From NCBI GenBank assembly GCA_037962975.1, contig CM075675.1:44438501-44502500 (forward strand): 64,000 nucleotides of DNA. Reading direction: 5' to 3'. The notes beneath the pieces are model-generated. The model was not told the origin of the DNA. It worked only from the letters and a program-made list of their open reading frames with translations, and ran no database searches. Position 1 is the stretch's first letter. Each line of letters starts with the position of its first letter. The translations under genes were made by a program, and so were the position numbers. This stretch comes from Clitoria ternatea (Eukaryota > Streptophyta > Magnoliopsida > Fabales > Fabaceae). This document shows positions 12,700 through 25,900 of the stretch, one piece after another.

Positions 12700-13835
12700 A
12701 TGTCCATGAAAAGAATGGTGGTGGAGGGCGTTGCTGAAAGGTAGACCTTTTGATGATTAACTGTTGTTAGGCCTTATAATGATGTCGACAATGATGACGG
12801 GGATAACGATGGTAAGGGTGTTGTTGCTCCTCCTCAGACACATCGTCTGGTGCAACATCAAAATGCTTATAGCTACTCCTAGATGACCTCTTCTACTATG
12901 CTCGAGTTAGGGTGGCCATCTAGGCCTACATCTTGTTGATCTACGTCTACAACTGGCTATATTGTGTCAGCTAACCTCTGACGTCCTCTAGCTCAGCCCG
13001 AAGGCATGCCACCTCCAGATCTACATGTGTTTGTGAAGCGTCGATGGAAAAGGAAGGTTGCATCATCAAAGAAGACACTCAACAAATGTTGGAGGTTAAG
13101 GAAGTAACATTATAATGGTGATTATGGTGCCTTCCATCAACAACATCAATCCACAGTTTAATCCTAACACCTATCTCAAGAGGCTCACTTGCAGCCTCAA
13201 GCTCAACTAAATGCCTTTTTGTACACTTCCTGCACCTTAATACATTAAAAAACATGAATAATGTAGACCTAATTAAATTTGAAATAGAATTAAAGTCGAT
13301 TATAACTTATCATCGTCTGACACGAGCGTTCATCAATATAGTCCCCCGACCTAATTGTTTCTGGTGAATCACCTAAAATAACTTAGTTAGGCTGATAGGG
13401 CGCTTACATATCCTCATACAAAAAATAAGAGTTAAACAACTTAATGATTATTAAATTTATACTATAAAACATATAAATAGATAAACAATGAACTAGTAAT
13501 TGGGCTATGAGAGCATGCGTCTGACTACCTATGACTACCTATGATGTGTAATGAACCACCCTTATTATTATTTTGGTTGCGCCTATTACGCTCCTGGACC
13601 AACTCATATTCGGGCCTTGCCAACTCAATTAGTAGGTTGTCCCATACATGCTCCCTAATTCATGAAGGATGGGTAGGGGCCCGACAATCAAGGCCTCTTC
13701 TACGGACCTTCCCTAGTATGTCGTTGAGGTATGTCCTTCTGAACTATGCGAACACAACCTTCATCACATCTGCGTGCTTAAGTATGAAAGTCACAAATTA
13801 TTGCAGTGGACAAACAAAATATAAAATACTATGAA
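12700..13835 (-). pseudogene. relic of a CACTA Transposase_24 (Ptta/En/Spm) protein gene
   Basis: Read on the minus strand, 13830-13540 gives VRRRGLDCRAPTHP, then REHVWDNLLIELARPEYELV and ERNRRNQNNNKGGSLHI. This is the layout of the conserved block of plant Transposase_24 proteins, where a W...W segment is followed by a basic, Asn-rich GGSLH motif. Downstream (13250-12720) fragments such as KKHLVELEAASEPLEIGVRI and a Glu-rich tail can be read in changing frames with stops. No CACTA terminus or TAGCGACGG array flanks it, so it is an orphan piece. In intact elements this protein is thought to bind the subterminal repeats. Confidence 0.6.
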
Positions 13836-13859
13836 ACAATATAAATATTATAAACATTA

Positions 13860-14280
13860 ATTAGCAAGTTTCTAATTTTTTATTTTGTAATTTTTAATTA
13901 GAAAATTTTTAATTTTTAATTTTTTTAAACTCTAATTAAGAATTTATAATTTTTAAATAATAGTTATAAATTAATAATTTCATGATTAAAAACTTAAATT
14001 AATAATATAAAAAATGGGTATATATTTAATTTGTAGGTTTCTATTTTTTATTTTATTTTACAATTTATAATCAGAAATTTTAAAATTTTTAATTTTCCTA
14101 AACTCTAATTAGAAATTTTTAATTTATTTATTTTATAACTAATAATTAAAAATAATAATTTTATAATTGACAACCGAATTAATTATATAAAAATTAAGTA
14201 CATATTTAATTTGTAAGTTTTTTTATTTTTATTTTATAATTTATAATTAGAAATTTAATATTTTATGATTCTTAATAAAC
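13860..14280. repeat. AT-rich tandem repeat, about 175 bp, two and a half copies
   Basis: The order ATTTAATTTGTAGGTTTCTA, TTTTATTTTATAATTTATAAT, AACTCTAATTAGAAATTTTT, then ATATAAAAATTAAGTA repeats from about 13860, 14030 and 14205. Low-complexity sequence makes the edges uncertain. Confidence 0.6.
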
Positions 14281-16619
14281 ATGTGTAAATTCACCCAATG
14301 TGTAAAATACACTATAATACATAAACTTAATGCATGTCATCTATCATAAGGTTCAAATGTTAATATTTCCTAAAACATGATAATACCTGAGATTAACCTA
14401 AGAAACATTGAAGCATAAAAATAAAGGAATTCAGCATATTATTAACCTTTGAGTTGTTTAAACTTTTACCCTGATTAAAAGGTTTTTTTTTATATGTCAC
14501 GAACATAACAAGACCAAAGGGTAATAGAATGGATTCATCTATGCAAAGAATCATACAAAAGAAGATTTAGGATCTTGAAGGAGAAAGTTTTAAAGGAATG
14601 AGAAAGGGAAGAGTTGTTCCACGCATAAAACCTTCAAAATGACATGCATCCTACACTAGAGTTTTAAAATCCTAACTCTCTACGTATCCAAGCGAACAAA
14701 TCTAATAGATTTTATGTAACACCCCCTTATATATACGAGATAAAAAAACTTTTTAGAAAGATATACATATTTATCACTCTTTATCTCGTGTATACAAGGA
14801 CGTATATACATCTGATTTCCTTTGAATATTGAAAGTAAAAAAAAGTTATCTTTCAATATTTGTCCATAATGACAAAATAATTTATAGAAATCATAAGTGA
14901 TAAATCATTACAATATTATATCCGAATGAAAGAGTTTATCAAAGTTTAACCTTTACCTTGTTACAATTATCTACTTGATATTGTAATAAGGCAAAATAAA
15001 ATTAAACTATACCTCTACTACAAATGTGAACAAACATTTCCTAGTCCTTGAACCATCGAGTTTTTGAATTCTACTCTTGTCATATCTCTTCATCTAATCG
15101 ATTGAGGATGAGACCACTTTATCCTCTTGTAATTACATATCCTTCCATCTTGGACTGCTAACTATATATCATATAATATATATTTTGGACACAAAAATTT
15201 AAACAAGAAGGAGTGAGAAACAAAATATAATATATTACAGATAAGACATAAGCATAAGGGTTTTCACAAACTAATATAGTAATATCAGTCATATTCTCAT
15301 ATACAATCAATTAGGAATATAGGGTTTTCACATACATAACACTTATATTTTCCTTCATAACCATCCATATAGAATGTCACAATCACATGAATGTTATGTA
15401 ATGCTTATGCTACTATCTCATTCAGTTTATGTATGTGGGCCCTTAAAGTTTTAGTTTGCACTGGGCCAACCAGGAGTTTACACTGTTTCATAATTTCTGG
15501 ATAATAATAACATAAATGCCTTCATGGCATATGAACAGCTCAACTGGCGTGGAAACATTTAGAGACTAGTCAGACTGAGAAAGTTTTTATTGTGAAAGTA
15601 CCCGACACTAGGGAGCGACCCCAGGTTACCTGAAGCACCCTTTCACACTCTTTCATCCCAAGGCTCGCAATTAAGCCTCCTCTAATGTATCCTCGGTTTC
15701 TATAATCCGTCCCCAGGCAATATCACATCTCATTTCTCTTTAATGATTCATGATGCATGAACTACTCGCATATTTAGTTGGTTAAGGCTTTTAGAAACTC
15801 AATTATTAAATACCATAAAGGTTCACAAAATCATCACAATAAACTGTACATTTCCATAAGTTCTTCTTTGAACTTCTGTTATACTGAAATAATTTAGTAC
15901 AGTCTTCAAATTCAGATCTTACCAAAATTGAGTTTCCAAGCCTTAAATATCTCAAAGCTTTCCCTTAAAAATCTTCACATATTTACATAATCTTTCTCAA
16001 TTTGAATATTAACTAGATTGAGTTTTTGAAATCTCCACAAAATATTCTTTAGTTATTTCGTTGGGGAAAACCAAAATAATTTACTTTAAACTTCTAATTT
16101 CTAAGAAAATAATTTAAAATCATTAACTAAGAATACTTAAAACTATAAAAATTTTCTTTAATTCAAGAATTAATTATCTCAACCTCTGATTTTCATAAAA
16201 TAGCTTCTTTCTAATACTAGATTTTATTATAGAGATTAAAAATAAAGTTAATAAAAATTATTTCTAAGAAGAAATAAAAGACTAAAATAATTATAAAATA
16301 CTTTCTCTTGGAATAAAAATTTAAAGAGTAAGGTAAGAAAATTCTTACTGAGTTTTAACTTTTTGTCATGCTTGCTATATGCTCAAACTTCATATCACAA
16401 GGTCATCAATCATTCATCAACCACAATCAAGTATAGTAATATCATCAATCACAATCAAATATCATCAATCATAATTGCATATTATTAATCACAGTCTAAT
16501 ATTATAAATCACAATATCATTAATCGAAATCAAATATAATTAACTATAATCAAGTCAAATCAACTAAATATCGCTTATAAATATAATTCAAATTTTTAAT
16601 GGTTATTTAAATTAGTAGA

Positions 16620-16830
16620 TTTGATTTTGAGTCCTTATAGTCCATTCCTCGCACAGGTCTATATAAGTCCATATATCCAGTCTTCGCATAGGTATAGTTC
16701 AGTCTAGACAGGTCATAATAGTCCAAGTCCTTGCATAGGTTTAGTTTGATCCATATAGGATATAAAAATCCAAGTCCTTGCATAGGTTTAGTCCAGTCCG
16801 TATAAGTTATAATAATTCAGATCCATGTAT
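16620..16830. repeat. tandem repeat of about 60 bp in the solo LTR
   Basis: Three to four copies of AGTCCTTGCATAGGTTTAGT followed by a CCAGTCCATATAGG-like segment. Confidence 0.65.
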
Positions 16831-17126
16831 AGATATTTCAGAATAAGTTACACAATATATTAAATTTATTATAAATTTTAAGTTGAGAAGTTATTACTTT
16901 AAAATAATAATATTATTAAATTTAAAAGGAGTAGAGGACTCCTCCCTTTATTCTTATGTCTTTCATATTATATTCTTATCTCACTCCCCCTTACCTTGAA
17001 TTGTTACCCAAAATGAATTTGCTTTGCGCCTCCGATTTCTAGAAATATTAATACCAATCTTATTTCAGTATAAGCATAAGACGAAGATTAAGATTACTAC
17101 TTAAAACAGAAATGATAAATTTTGAA

Positions 17127-17345
17127 TAGTGAATAGTGAATAGTGAATAGTAAATTATGAATAGTAACAGTGAATAGTAAAACGTGAATAGTAACAATAA
17201 ATAGTAAAACGTGAATAGTAACAGTAAATAGTAAATCGTGAATAGTAACAGTAAATAGTAACAGTAAATAGTAATTTACTATTTGAATAGTAATTTACTA
17301 TTGAAATAGTAATTTACTATTGAAATAGTGTTTACTATGTAGAAT
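17127..17345. repeat. GAATAGTAACAGTAAATAGT short tandem array
   Basis: More than fifteen copies of an ATAGT-based unit (GAATAGTGAATAGT, AGTAACAGTAAATAGTAA), then TAATTTACTATTGAAATAG units. The second half is partly the complement of the first (TAGTAA...TTACTA), so the array can fold into a hairpin. Confidence 0.8.
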
Positions 17346-18988
17346 AGTAACTTAAAATAATATTATTTTCAGTATAATAACAGATTTCTAAAAACGATAT
17401 AAAAATAACCCAAAAAATATAAAAGAGAAGTATTCTTACCTTAGGATTTTGGCAGAACCTTCTCTCCAAAAACTTTTCTTCTCTCTCTCACTTCCACCAC
17501 TATCTCACTAGCACTACTATATTAAGAAAACTTAATATGAAATTATGAATTCTAAAGAAGAAATCCTTCGGTATTTATAGGAAAAAATTTTACTATGCAT
17601 TCCATTATTTTAATATAAAAGTACTATGCATTTTTGAATTTTTTATTCCTGGTTACTGTACATCTTTTGAAAATTTCATACATGCACAGTGTTTTGCATA
17701 GTAACTGTCGACAAAATTATTAAGTCAAATAGTAACCCTTCACTCGGTATATTTTAAATATTCAAAATGAGTCCTTTTTGAAATTTAGCGATATTATATC
17801 AGTCCTTACTAATTTTATAATAAGTAATATAAAGCTGAAATTTTAAAAATCTAAAATTTTCTGTTAATAAAAATTTATTGATACGTTTCCAATTTTTTAA
17901 CGATTAGAAAAAATCAAGATTTTTCTCAAACTGATAATTTTTAGATAAGTCTACTTGAAATGGATTTTAGAAAATTTTCTTATAATTTAAATTTACATTC
18001 TTGTAAATATTTTTAATTTTAAGCAACTTTATATGAATTTAAAATTATTTAAAATATATTATTTTATTAAAATAATTCAAAATTTTCAAAAACTTCCAGA
18101 AAATCATAAATATTATGTAGATCAAAAAGTTTAAAAGAACCATAGTCTAATTCCTTCAAAATTTTATTTTAAAATTCTAATAAGAGTTAAATCTTAAATA
18201 TGTAAAAACAATATATATATAACAACATAAAATAAAAATGGTGAATAATAAAGATATTAAAAATTCTTAATATAATTTTCTTAATTAGTGAATACTAATT
18301 AAGTCACTTTAAAATTCTCATTTAGAAATATTTTCATTTATTATTATTATTATTTTTAAAAAAACAAATAATAAAAATATAAATACCAAAATTTCAAAAA
18401 AAAATGATAATAATAAACTAACTTATAGTAAGTATTTCTCAAGAAATATATTAATATCTATTTCCTATTTGTGATGAAAATAGGATGTTACATTTTAAAT
18501 ATTGCGTAAGACTGCATTCTGGCACCCCATCTCAAATTTTAAAAATGGCATAGGAGTTAGGTCCCATGTCCAAACCAGGAAATACACGTCTTTTGAAATC
18601 TATAGAATGTTGTAGAACTAGTCTCATATAAATTAGATGTATTTATCTAAAATACTAAATTTGTTACTGTTGTGTGGAATGACGTTATATGATATTATTA
18701 AAAATACTAGATGGAAGTATAAGTTTACATTAGTTAACATCAAACTACAATTAATTTTTGCTTAAGATATTCAAATGCATATCACTAGTATTTAGTAAAT
18801 ATATCAATACAAGTTAAAATTTTAAAATTATCAGTCATTTTTACTTTTAAGTATTAATTATAAGTAATAGTAATAGATACTTATTTTTTAATATAGTTAT
18901 TTTTTTCGAGTCATAAACATCCATGAATGAGAATAAGTCTTTTAATGAAGATTTTTCTCACAATGTTCAAACTTAAGATTTTCCTTTA

Positions 18989-19376
18989 GGTGGTGTTTGG
19001 TATGAGAGATCTTTTTAAGTGAGATTCACAGTCTTGACTTCCATGTTTGTTATTAGAAAATTTACCTAGTGATCTTTTTAGTTTTTCTCATTCCCATATT
19101 TGATATTAAAAAAAATTACTCAGGAATCTTTTTATTTTATGAGGATTTGGGAAGAAAATGGGGGCATTTTTGTCCTAAAATTTTCTATTCCTGGGAATGT
19201 ATAGAATATCCATATGTTGAAATGGAAAAATGAAAATTTTAATTTCTTCATAATTAAGTTTCCTGGGAATCTCACATTCCTGAGAATATTTTTTTATCTT
19301 ATACCAAACATGAGTCAGGAAATCTTTTAAGTAACATTTTAGGAAAGTTCAAAGATCCCCCATACCAAACATCACC
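18989..19376. mobile_element. Tourist-like (PIF/Harbinger) MITE, 388 bp
   Basis: Left end GGTGGTGTTTGGTATGAGAG and inverted right end GGTGATGTTTGGTATGGGGG form a terminal inverted repeat. TTA flanks both sides (18986-18988 and 19377-19379), the duplication typical of Harbinger elements. There is no coding capacity. The interior repeats the motif GGGAATCTCACATTCC. Confidence 0.75.
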
Positions 19377-19379
19377 TTA

Positions 19380-22300
19380 AGGAAGTCAAACATATACTAC
19401 TTAATTGACCACTCATTGGTTAATAGAAAGTGTGTTAATCTAACTAATTCGTTTTGGAATTTTCTCACTGTTTTAAAGTACTTTTACTTTAATTTATTCA
19501 TAGTTAAACTAAGAAATTTTATTCGTCAATAGTAATTATTTTCTTAATTGACTTTTTTTTAAAAAATTAATAAGTTTCTATACAATATACATAATTCTCG
19601 TTGGTATGATAAGAAGTATATATAGATAAGAAAATGACCAGTAATAAATAAAATGTAGTTTTCACAAATCCGATGGGGACTTACAAAATAAGGTTGAGTT
19701 ATATAATTTTAAATTCGTACCCTTTTTGATTTTTATGAGGTTGGGATTAAAGTCGGAAAAACCTAAACTCACCCCGCAATATTGTCTCCTTCAATGCATG
19801 CATAACACCAAGCTGAAACATGGTTTTCTAATTAAATTAAATAAGTTGATTTTTCATCCTATCATTTTGCATCATATTTGTGTCATAGTTTAAAATCAAT
19901 TTTGGGTAGCTCCATATATAATTTGTGATTTTTAAAGTTTAATAGTCTCTATGGCTTATTATTAAGTTTATTAATTGCACTGTTTTTTCTCTTATAGTTC
20001 TCCACTTTTCCCTTCTTCCATAAACGGTATTTTTTCTTCGTCAATTTTGCACCCAGTTGTTATGTTTTAGAAGCATTTTTTCAAATCTAAGAAATCTCAC
20101 ACATCACAAACATATTCGATATCATGTCTCGTGTCAGTTTGTCTATGTTTTGTGTCTGCAAGTCTATATACACATCTTCAACAAAAGATAAATCTTTAAG
20201 TTAACTAGACAGATGATATAGAGTTTTCTTTAAACACTATTTATTTTGTTAATAATGAATCCACATATCATTAAAATTAATTGACTTTTTTTTATACCTA
20301 TATTGAAAATATTTTTGATGTATTCTAATCCATTGATAGTAAAAATTTATTTTACACGACAACGTAAATGAAAACTCTTCTAATAATGAAACCAACTATA
20401 TATTTAGGCAACTTAGACATATGTCAATTATAATAAATTTTATTTGTTCAATATATTTATTTGAAAGTACATGAAAATGAATTCATTCAAATTCAAAAAG
20501 TAAAAAAAAAGGTTTTCCCTGTTCAAATATTCTATTTTTATTGAAAAATGCATAATATTTACCGCACATAAAGAATGCAAATCTCTTTTAAAAAATGAAA
20601 GCTTAAATGTTCCAATTAACGTATATATATTACAAATGAAAATTTTGAAATTGCTATATGAATACTGCAATTGCTTCATTCCTTCATTATACTAGTTAAG
20701 AACAATTAATGGATGGAACCAAATTAGAGTATGTTTAAGAACCTTATAAAAAGAATTTTATTTTGATAAATATTTATTTCAATAATCAAATCAATTATGT
20801 TAAATTTTATTTCGATGTTTGAATGTTATTATGAAAAAATAATTATTTAACTAATTTATTTTATTGGGATTATATAAAAAATACTTTTTCAATTTAAAAT
20901 TACTAAAATATATGAAAATTGTGAAATTGATGAGATGTAAAATAAGAAAAAACCAATGAGAGTATAGTAGAAAAGTACCTTTTATAATCAGAATAAAAAA
21001 AATAGATTCTAATTTTAATAATTTTTCTTTATAAAAATAATCTAATAGATTATAATATACTTTTTACGAATTACTCAAACATATATATAAATAAGTACTT
21101 TTCTTGGAAATCAAGAAAATAAGTACTTGAAAAAACCCTCCAAAGAACATTTGGATCCAGGGAAGAAATATGGTGAAAATAATTTGAGTTGGAAGAAATG
21201 GAATGGAAAGAAATAGAAGGAAAATTATATGGAAATTTGATGTGTTTGGATAGATTGGAAAATAGTATAAAGAAAGAAAATAAATAAACTTTTATTTATT
21301 TAAATAATTGGACTATCGCGAGTCCTCTTCTCAATTTGATACAAGTCTTGTCTCATGAATTATAAGAATTTTTTGTCTAGTTCGTTGGAGGACACAATGC
21401 CAACGACTAGTTTGGGGCGAGCATTATTGGGTTAGGTTGTTTTGGCGGTTCTAAATTGAGGTTTTAGAGATTAGAGATATATGTTTAATTCACATTCATC
21501 TCCTTTGACCGTGATCAACGAGCGACACCGCCACCTCCGTTTTGATCATGATCGTTGTTGTATCCGCAATTAATCGCACACCACCATTGTTCACCGATCA
21601 CTTGTCATGACTGAGTTGAAAGACTGATTATGATGCTTAATAGTTAGCTATAGAAAAAGGAATCAAGAAAGGGTTATATAGTTCAACATTATTAAGAATT
21701 TTTTCTACAAAACGACTCAGTTAGGCCAAAGAATATATTTATATGTGAAAATGTTTCTTCTTTTCATTTCGTGTTTTTCAATTTTAATTATAAAACTATT
21801 ATTCTGTTTCCTGTTTCTAAAATTTTATACAGGAAATATTGAACATAACTTTTTTCTATTTCCTATTTTTATTTTTTTAAGACAAATCTTTAAAAATAAA
21901 AATATGATAACAATTTTATAATTAAAACTAAAAATAAAAATAGAAAACATTTTCATCATCCAAACAAATCATAGTTTTTTTAACTCCTTCAATATACCTC
22001 CATCCAAATACGTTTAGTTCGTCGTTGAAGTTGGTTAAACCTCAAAATTTTAACTGTCTAAAATAATGTAAATAATCAATATTAATATTTAGATTATTCT
22101 ATTTTTACAACCTCATTTTCCCATATCAAATATCAAATGAACACGAAGAGTGTTTTCTGCCCCTGTTCAACTGAAAAATCTTCAAACGATACTAAATGAG
22201 AAACCTTGACAATTTTGAAATTTATTTTGATGAATGTTTGACCATAGTTGGAAATTTTGAATATACGTACAGGCGTACAGCGAGTTTGTGTTAGGTTTTC

Positions 22301-22500
22301 TTCCTCTTGGATAAATACGAACACGACCAACCGGGCCCACCCGAAAGCGAACCTTAAAGCAACCTTCGCCACCAAAGAAGTCCATGTGGGGCCCAACCAG
22401 CTCACGAGGAACTTGGCGTAGAATACAAAACGACAGCCTCAACACCCGAAACGCAAAATCAAGGAAATCTTTATTTTTTTTCAAAAGTAGAGAGAAACGT
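19380..22500. other. AT-rich intergenic DNA upstream of LNK2
   Basis: No gene is visible. A segment at about 20727-21085 is bounded by AGTATGTTTAAGAACCT and, inverted, ATATGTTTGAGTAATTCG, which suggests another MITE without a clear target duplication. Around 21140-22010, ACATTTGGATCC and CCATCCAAATACG hint at further transposon remnants. Reading frames at 22133-22484 are overlapping chance frames. Confidence 0.45.
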
Positions 22501-22563
22501 AACCAATGAGGTTACAGCATTTGATAGGGCAATTCCTGGCCACTACTTTGATACGTTTTCTAT

Positions 22564-22678
22564 CACACGTGTCTTCCGTGCGGGTCCCACACTCCGATTC
22601 TAAACCATTCACCCACCCACGTGACGTCACGTGCACTCGACCCCATACGCACAGACTCTCTCTCTCTCTCTCTCACCC
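22564..22678 (+). promoter_or_regulatory. LNK2: LNK2 promoter: G-box cluster and CT-rich initiator region
   Basis: Three CACGTG G-boxes (22566, 22618 and 22628) occur within 70 bp. The last two overlap a palindromic TGACGTCA at 22622-22629. A (CT)n tract at about 22651-22674 follows, a common feature near plant transcription starts, and lies 320 bp before the LNK2 ATG. G-boxes are bound by bZIP and bHLH factors such as HY5 and PIFs. LNK genes are known to be light- and clock-regulated, so the cluster fits, but binding here is inferred. Confidence 0.6.
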
Positions 22679-22875
22679 CTTTCTGTTTCTTCTTTCTCTC
22701 GTTCACTGGGAACTCCGTTACTGTTTTGCTCTGAAAGTTTTGCAACTGAAAGCTTAATTTTCTTGGTCTTCGTTTTGGTCTTTTCACGTGTTGCATGTTT
22801 CTTTGTCTCTCCATATTTGCTTAACCGTGAAGCGTGAAGTGTTCGAAACGACGCAGTTTGTTCTCGCTCGATTTG

Positions 22876-22999
22876 ATGGTGTGCGTTTCTCTGTGACCTA
22901 GTGGGGATTCCGGCGATGAGTGAGCTAATTCGGTGCTCGGTATTTGATTCTGGTTTCGGTTTTGTGGATTGCTTTCTTCGAATTATAAGAAATGTTTGA
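22876..22999 (+). promoter_or_regulatory. LNK2: two upstream ORFs in the LNK2 leader, one overlapping the start codon
   Basis: The leader contains a 6-codon uORF (22876-22896, ATG GTG TGC ... TGA) and a 27-codon uORF that starts at 22916 and stops at 22997-22999, eight bases inside the main ORF and out of frame with it. Ribosomes translating the second would pass the LNK2 ATG at 22992. Overlapping uORFs usually lower main-ORF translation. This assumes the leader is unspliced between 22876 and 22992, which the sequence cannot prove. Confidence 0.5.
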
Positions 23000-25900
23000 T
23001 TGGAACGACGAAGAGGTAAGTAAAATTTTTCTCTCTTCTCTTTGTATCTTTTCGCTTAAATTTTGGTTGGAGTTGATGCCAAGTTTTTCCTTTAATTTTT
23101 ATTTATTGCTTAGATTCTTGTTGCTGCCAATGAATTTGTTATTTGTTGTGTGTCTGTGTGTGGTCGTTTAACAATTGAATATTACAAATTGAGGTGAAGA
23201 TGTTGTTTGTCCAGATGTAAATTTTGTTTCTCTTAGACTTCTTTTTTTGTTGAAATGATTATAATGGTTATATTTGCAAATCTTGGGAATTTTAATGAAT
23301 GTCTGTTTTTTATTTGTTATGTCTTGAAGACCTAAAACTCGGCTAGAGAGTTCAGAGAGAAACAGAGAGAGATTGCTCAGTTTTTAATTTGTTTAGGTGA
23401 TTGTAGAGTTCTTTACCCTTATGCTGTTTGGTAATGGAGAAGTACAGAAACTCGAAAGGTTAGGAATGTGTTTGAAGAATTTATCAGTGGAGGGAAAAAC
23501 TAGTTGCTTTGTTTTACTTAGAAACGCTGCATGCCTGCATTTGTCCTTTAGTTGTAGTCAGCCTATGTTGTATTTGAGTCAGAATCTCCCAATGTGAAAT
23601 AAAAAGAATGGTCAATATGGTGTGGGGGAAGTTCCTTTGATGGGCTAGAAGCGTTTGTGGAGATGAGAAGTGGGGAATGGGCTTTGGACTAGACCGAGCA
23701 AGCAGTATTTTGAAATTGATATCCAATCTCTGAATATTGTATTATTATAACGAAATTTTAATTCTGAGCCAAGGTTTATGGTTGCTGTTTTAGGCCTTAA
23801 TCACCATGTGAAAATGGTAAAGTAGATGATTTATACCATATGCCTTCAATTAAGTTTTGCCTTAATGACAAGATGGAAGGTTAACATAACATAACTGTCA
23901 AGCAATCCAGAGAAAGACATGAAAAAATGAAGAGATTATGATGATTTGTTGATATCTATTGAAAATGGCCTACTTTTTGATTCATAATAAAGAGGCTGGA
24001 GTGAATTTTTGCATTGAACATGGACTCAGGCAAGTACCTGATGGATTTTTATTGCCTGTCCCTTTATCTGATTTCCATGGACTTGTACATTTATCTTTTT
24101 GTTGTTCATGGAAAGAAGCATTGCTGACAGGAAAGGATGAGGATTTATTGAACTGAATGAAGGACAGCAAAGCCTGTGTAGTTGGTTGTTTTAAAAAGGT
24201 TTTGAGGCTTGTTGGAATGTCTAGCTAACTTCAACAGTTATTGGTTTAACAATTAGTTATTTTCATTTGGTTGACGTGGAGTGCTCACATCTTCTAATCA
24301 CAGATCTTTTCTACATATGTTATGGTGCTGCATCCATCAAATAGATGTGTTGCACTCACCATCTCTCATCTATGGATGTAGCCTGAGGAAGAAGTTGTAA
24401 GGTAGGAAAGCTATAGAGCCCATCAGGTCCTACTGAACCATACAGCAAAGGCTCATTGGAATCCCGAGATTTCACAAGACAAAAGTCAGGGTGGAATTCA
24501 ATAAACACAGAATTATCTTTAGCAAACTTGCTGACATATTGAGAAGATTTTTAGTTATTGAGGGAACTAAGAGCATGTTTTGAAGAGTAATAGAAAAATT
24601 AGGATTTACAGGAGAGGAAAACACAAAAGAACCTATAGATTGAATATTCAAACCTTGACCATTGCCTGTGATGACTTGTTCATGGCCTTCAAAGGGAGAC
24701 AACTGCTGAAAGTTTTGTGAGTTGTTGGTGATGTGCATCAAGGCTCCAGAATCGGGATACCAGGCTTGTGCAGCAGGGGAACTACCACTAAAAGAGTAAG
24801 CATTGGCAGCGTAAGCTTGTGGTCGGTGAGGTGGAGGATGTGGTCTGCCATGAGGTTAAGACCTAGTTGAAGGTTAAGACCAATAAGAGCCTCGAGGAAC
24901 AAAATTATGATTGTAGCGATGATAGCAGACAGAAGCATCTAGACCATAGCGAAGAGTTGACACTGTACAGATGAGTGACCTCGACCTCTAGCTTGTCCAC
25001 GAAAACTTCTACCATGAGAATAAGAGGTGTTGTGGGAATGAGAGAAGGTAGATTCATATCCAGGAGGCCACGGGTGAGAGGTATTAGTGACAACAACCAC
25101 TGCACATCGAGAATCAGATGGAAGAGTATCAATCAAAGGAGATTTGCGAGCAAGGTTAGCAGAGATATCTGTTGCATCCTTTTTGTAGCGTTCTATTTGA
25201 GCTTCATGTGCAAGAAGTAACGCTTCAACATCATCAACGGACATGAGATCAATTTTGCTACCAATGAAGGTAAAGATGGACTTAAAATCACGCGGTAAAC
25301 CTTGCAAAATTACATCAATCTGCTCTTGCAAGGAGACTGTGTCACCAACAGCAAACAGCGAATCAACCAGAGTTTTGATTTGAAGTACATACTCAGAGAT
25401 GGATCAGCTCTCCAACGACGTTGTACGAAGTTTAGTGCGAAATTGACATGCCTTTGCATGAGTGAGAACATTGTTGACAAAATCAGGAGTAAAATCGTAA
25501 AATCTTAAATCGTGGCAAAAATTGTTTTTGGGCAAAATCGTAGTGAAATCAGGAGTGGAATCGGAAAATCGATGAAATCGTGAGATTTTATGATTTTTCT
25601 TAATGGGCCAAAAACATTAAAAAGCACATTTTGAGTTGGGTGACCCGAAAACTTAAAAATACCCGGTTTCTAAAATTAGGGCTTCTCCTTCCTCTCTACT
25701 CCACTCTGCGTTTTACAGCTTCTGCTTCTGTTCATCCTGTTTCTCTGCGTCTCTTAATCTTTCTTCTTCATCTTGTTGTGCTTCTTCCCTAGTCGTCCAA
25801 CATCTCTTTGTCCCGTTCTGCTTCTGTGCTTCTTCGTCCCACTCGTAGTAATGGCTACCACAGCAGGAACCTTTGGAACAGCATCAACAGGTCGAGATGG

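Larger units (their letters stand above)
14715..18492. mobile_element. solo LTR (3.8 kb) of a gypsy-type retrotransposon
   Basis: The segment starts TGTAACACCCCC and ends AGGATGTTACA, giving matched TG...CA ends with a short terminal inverted repeat (TGTAACA/TGTTACA). It is flanked on both sides by TTTTA (14710-14714 and 18493-18497), a perfect 5-bp target duplication. No primer site, gag or pol lies within, and no second LTR flanks it. A solo LTR formed by unequal recombination between two LTRs is the simplest reading. At 3.8 kb it is long for a plant LTR. It contains two tandem arrays. Confidence 0.75.

Noticed and set aside
22133..22484. Two overlapping minus-strand frames of 90 and 100 codons upstream of LNK2
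   Set aside because: They overlap each other in different frames, share no family motif, and lie in the promoter region.
22506..22837. Overlapping frames in the LNK2 leader region
   Set aside because: Pyrimidine-rich sequence around a (CT)n tract. The frames overlap on both strands with no motif support, as expected for promoter and leader DNA.
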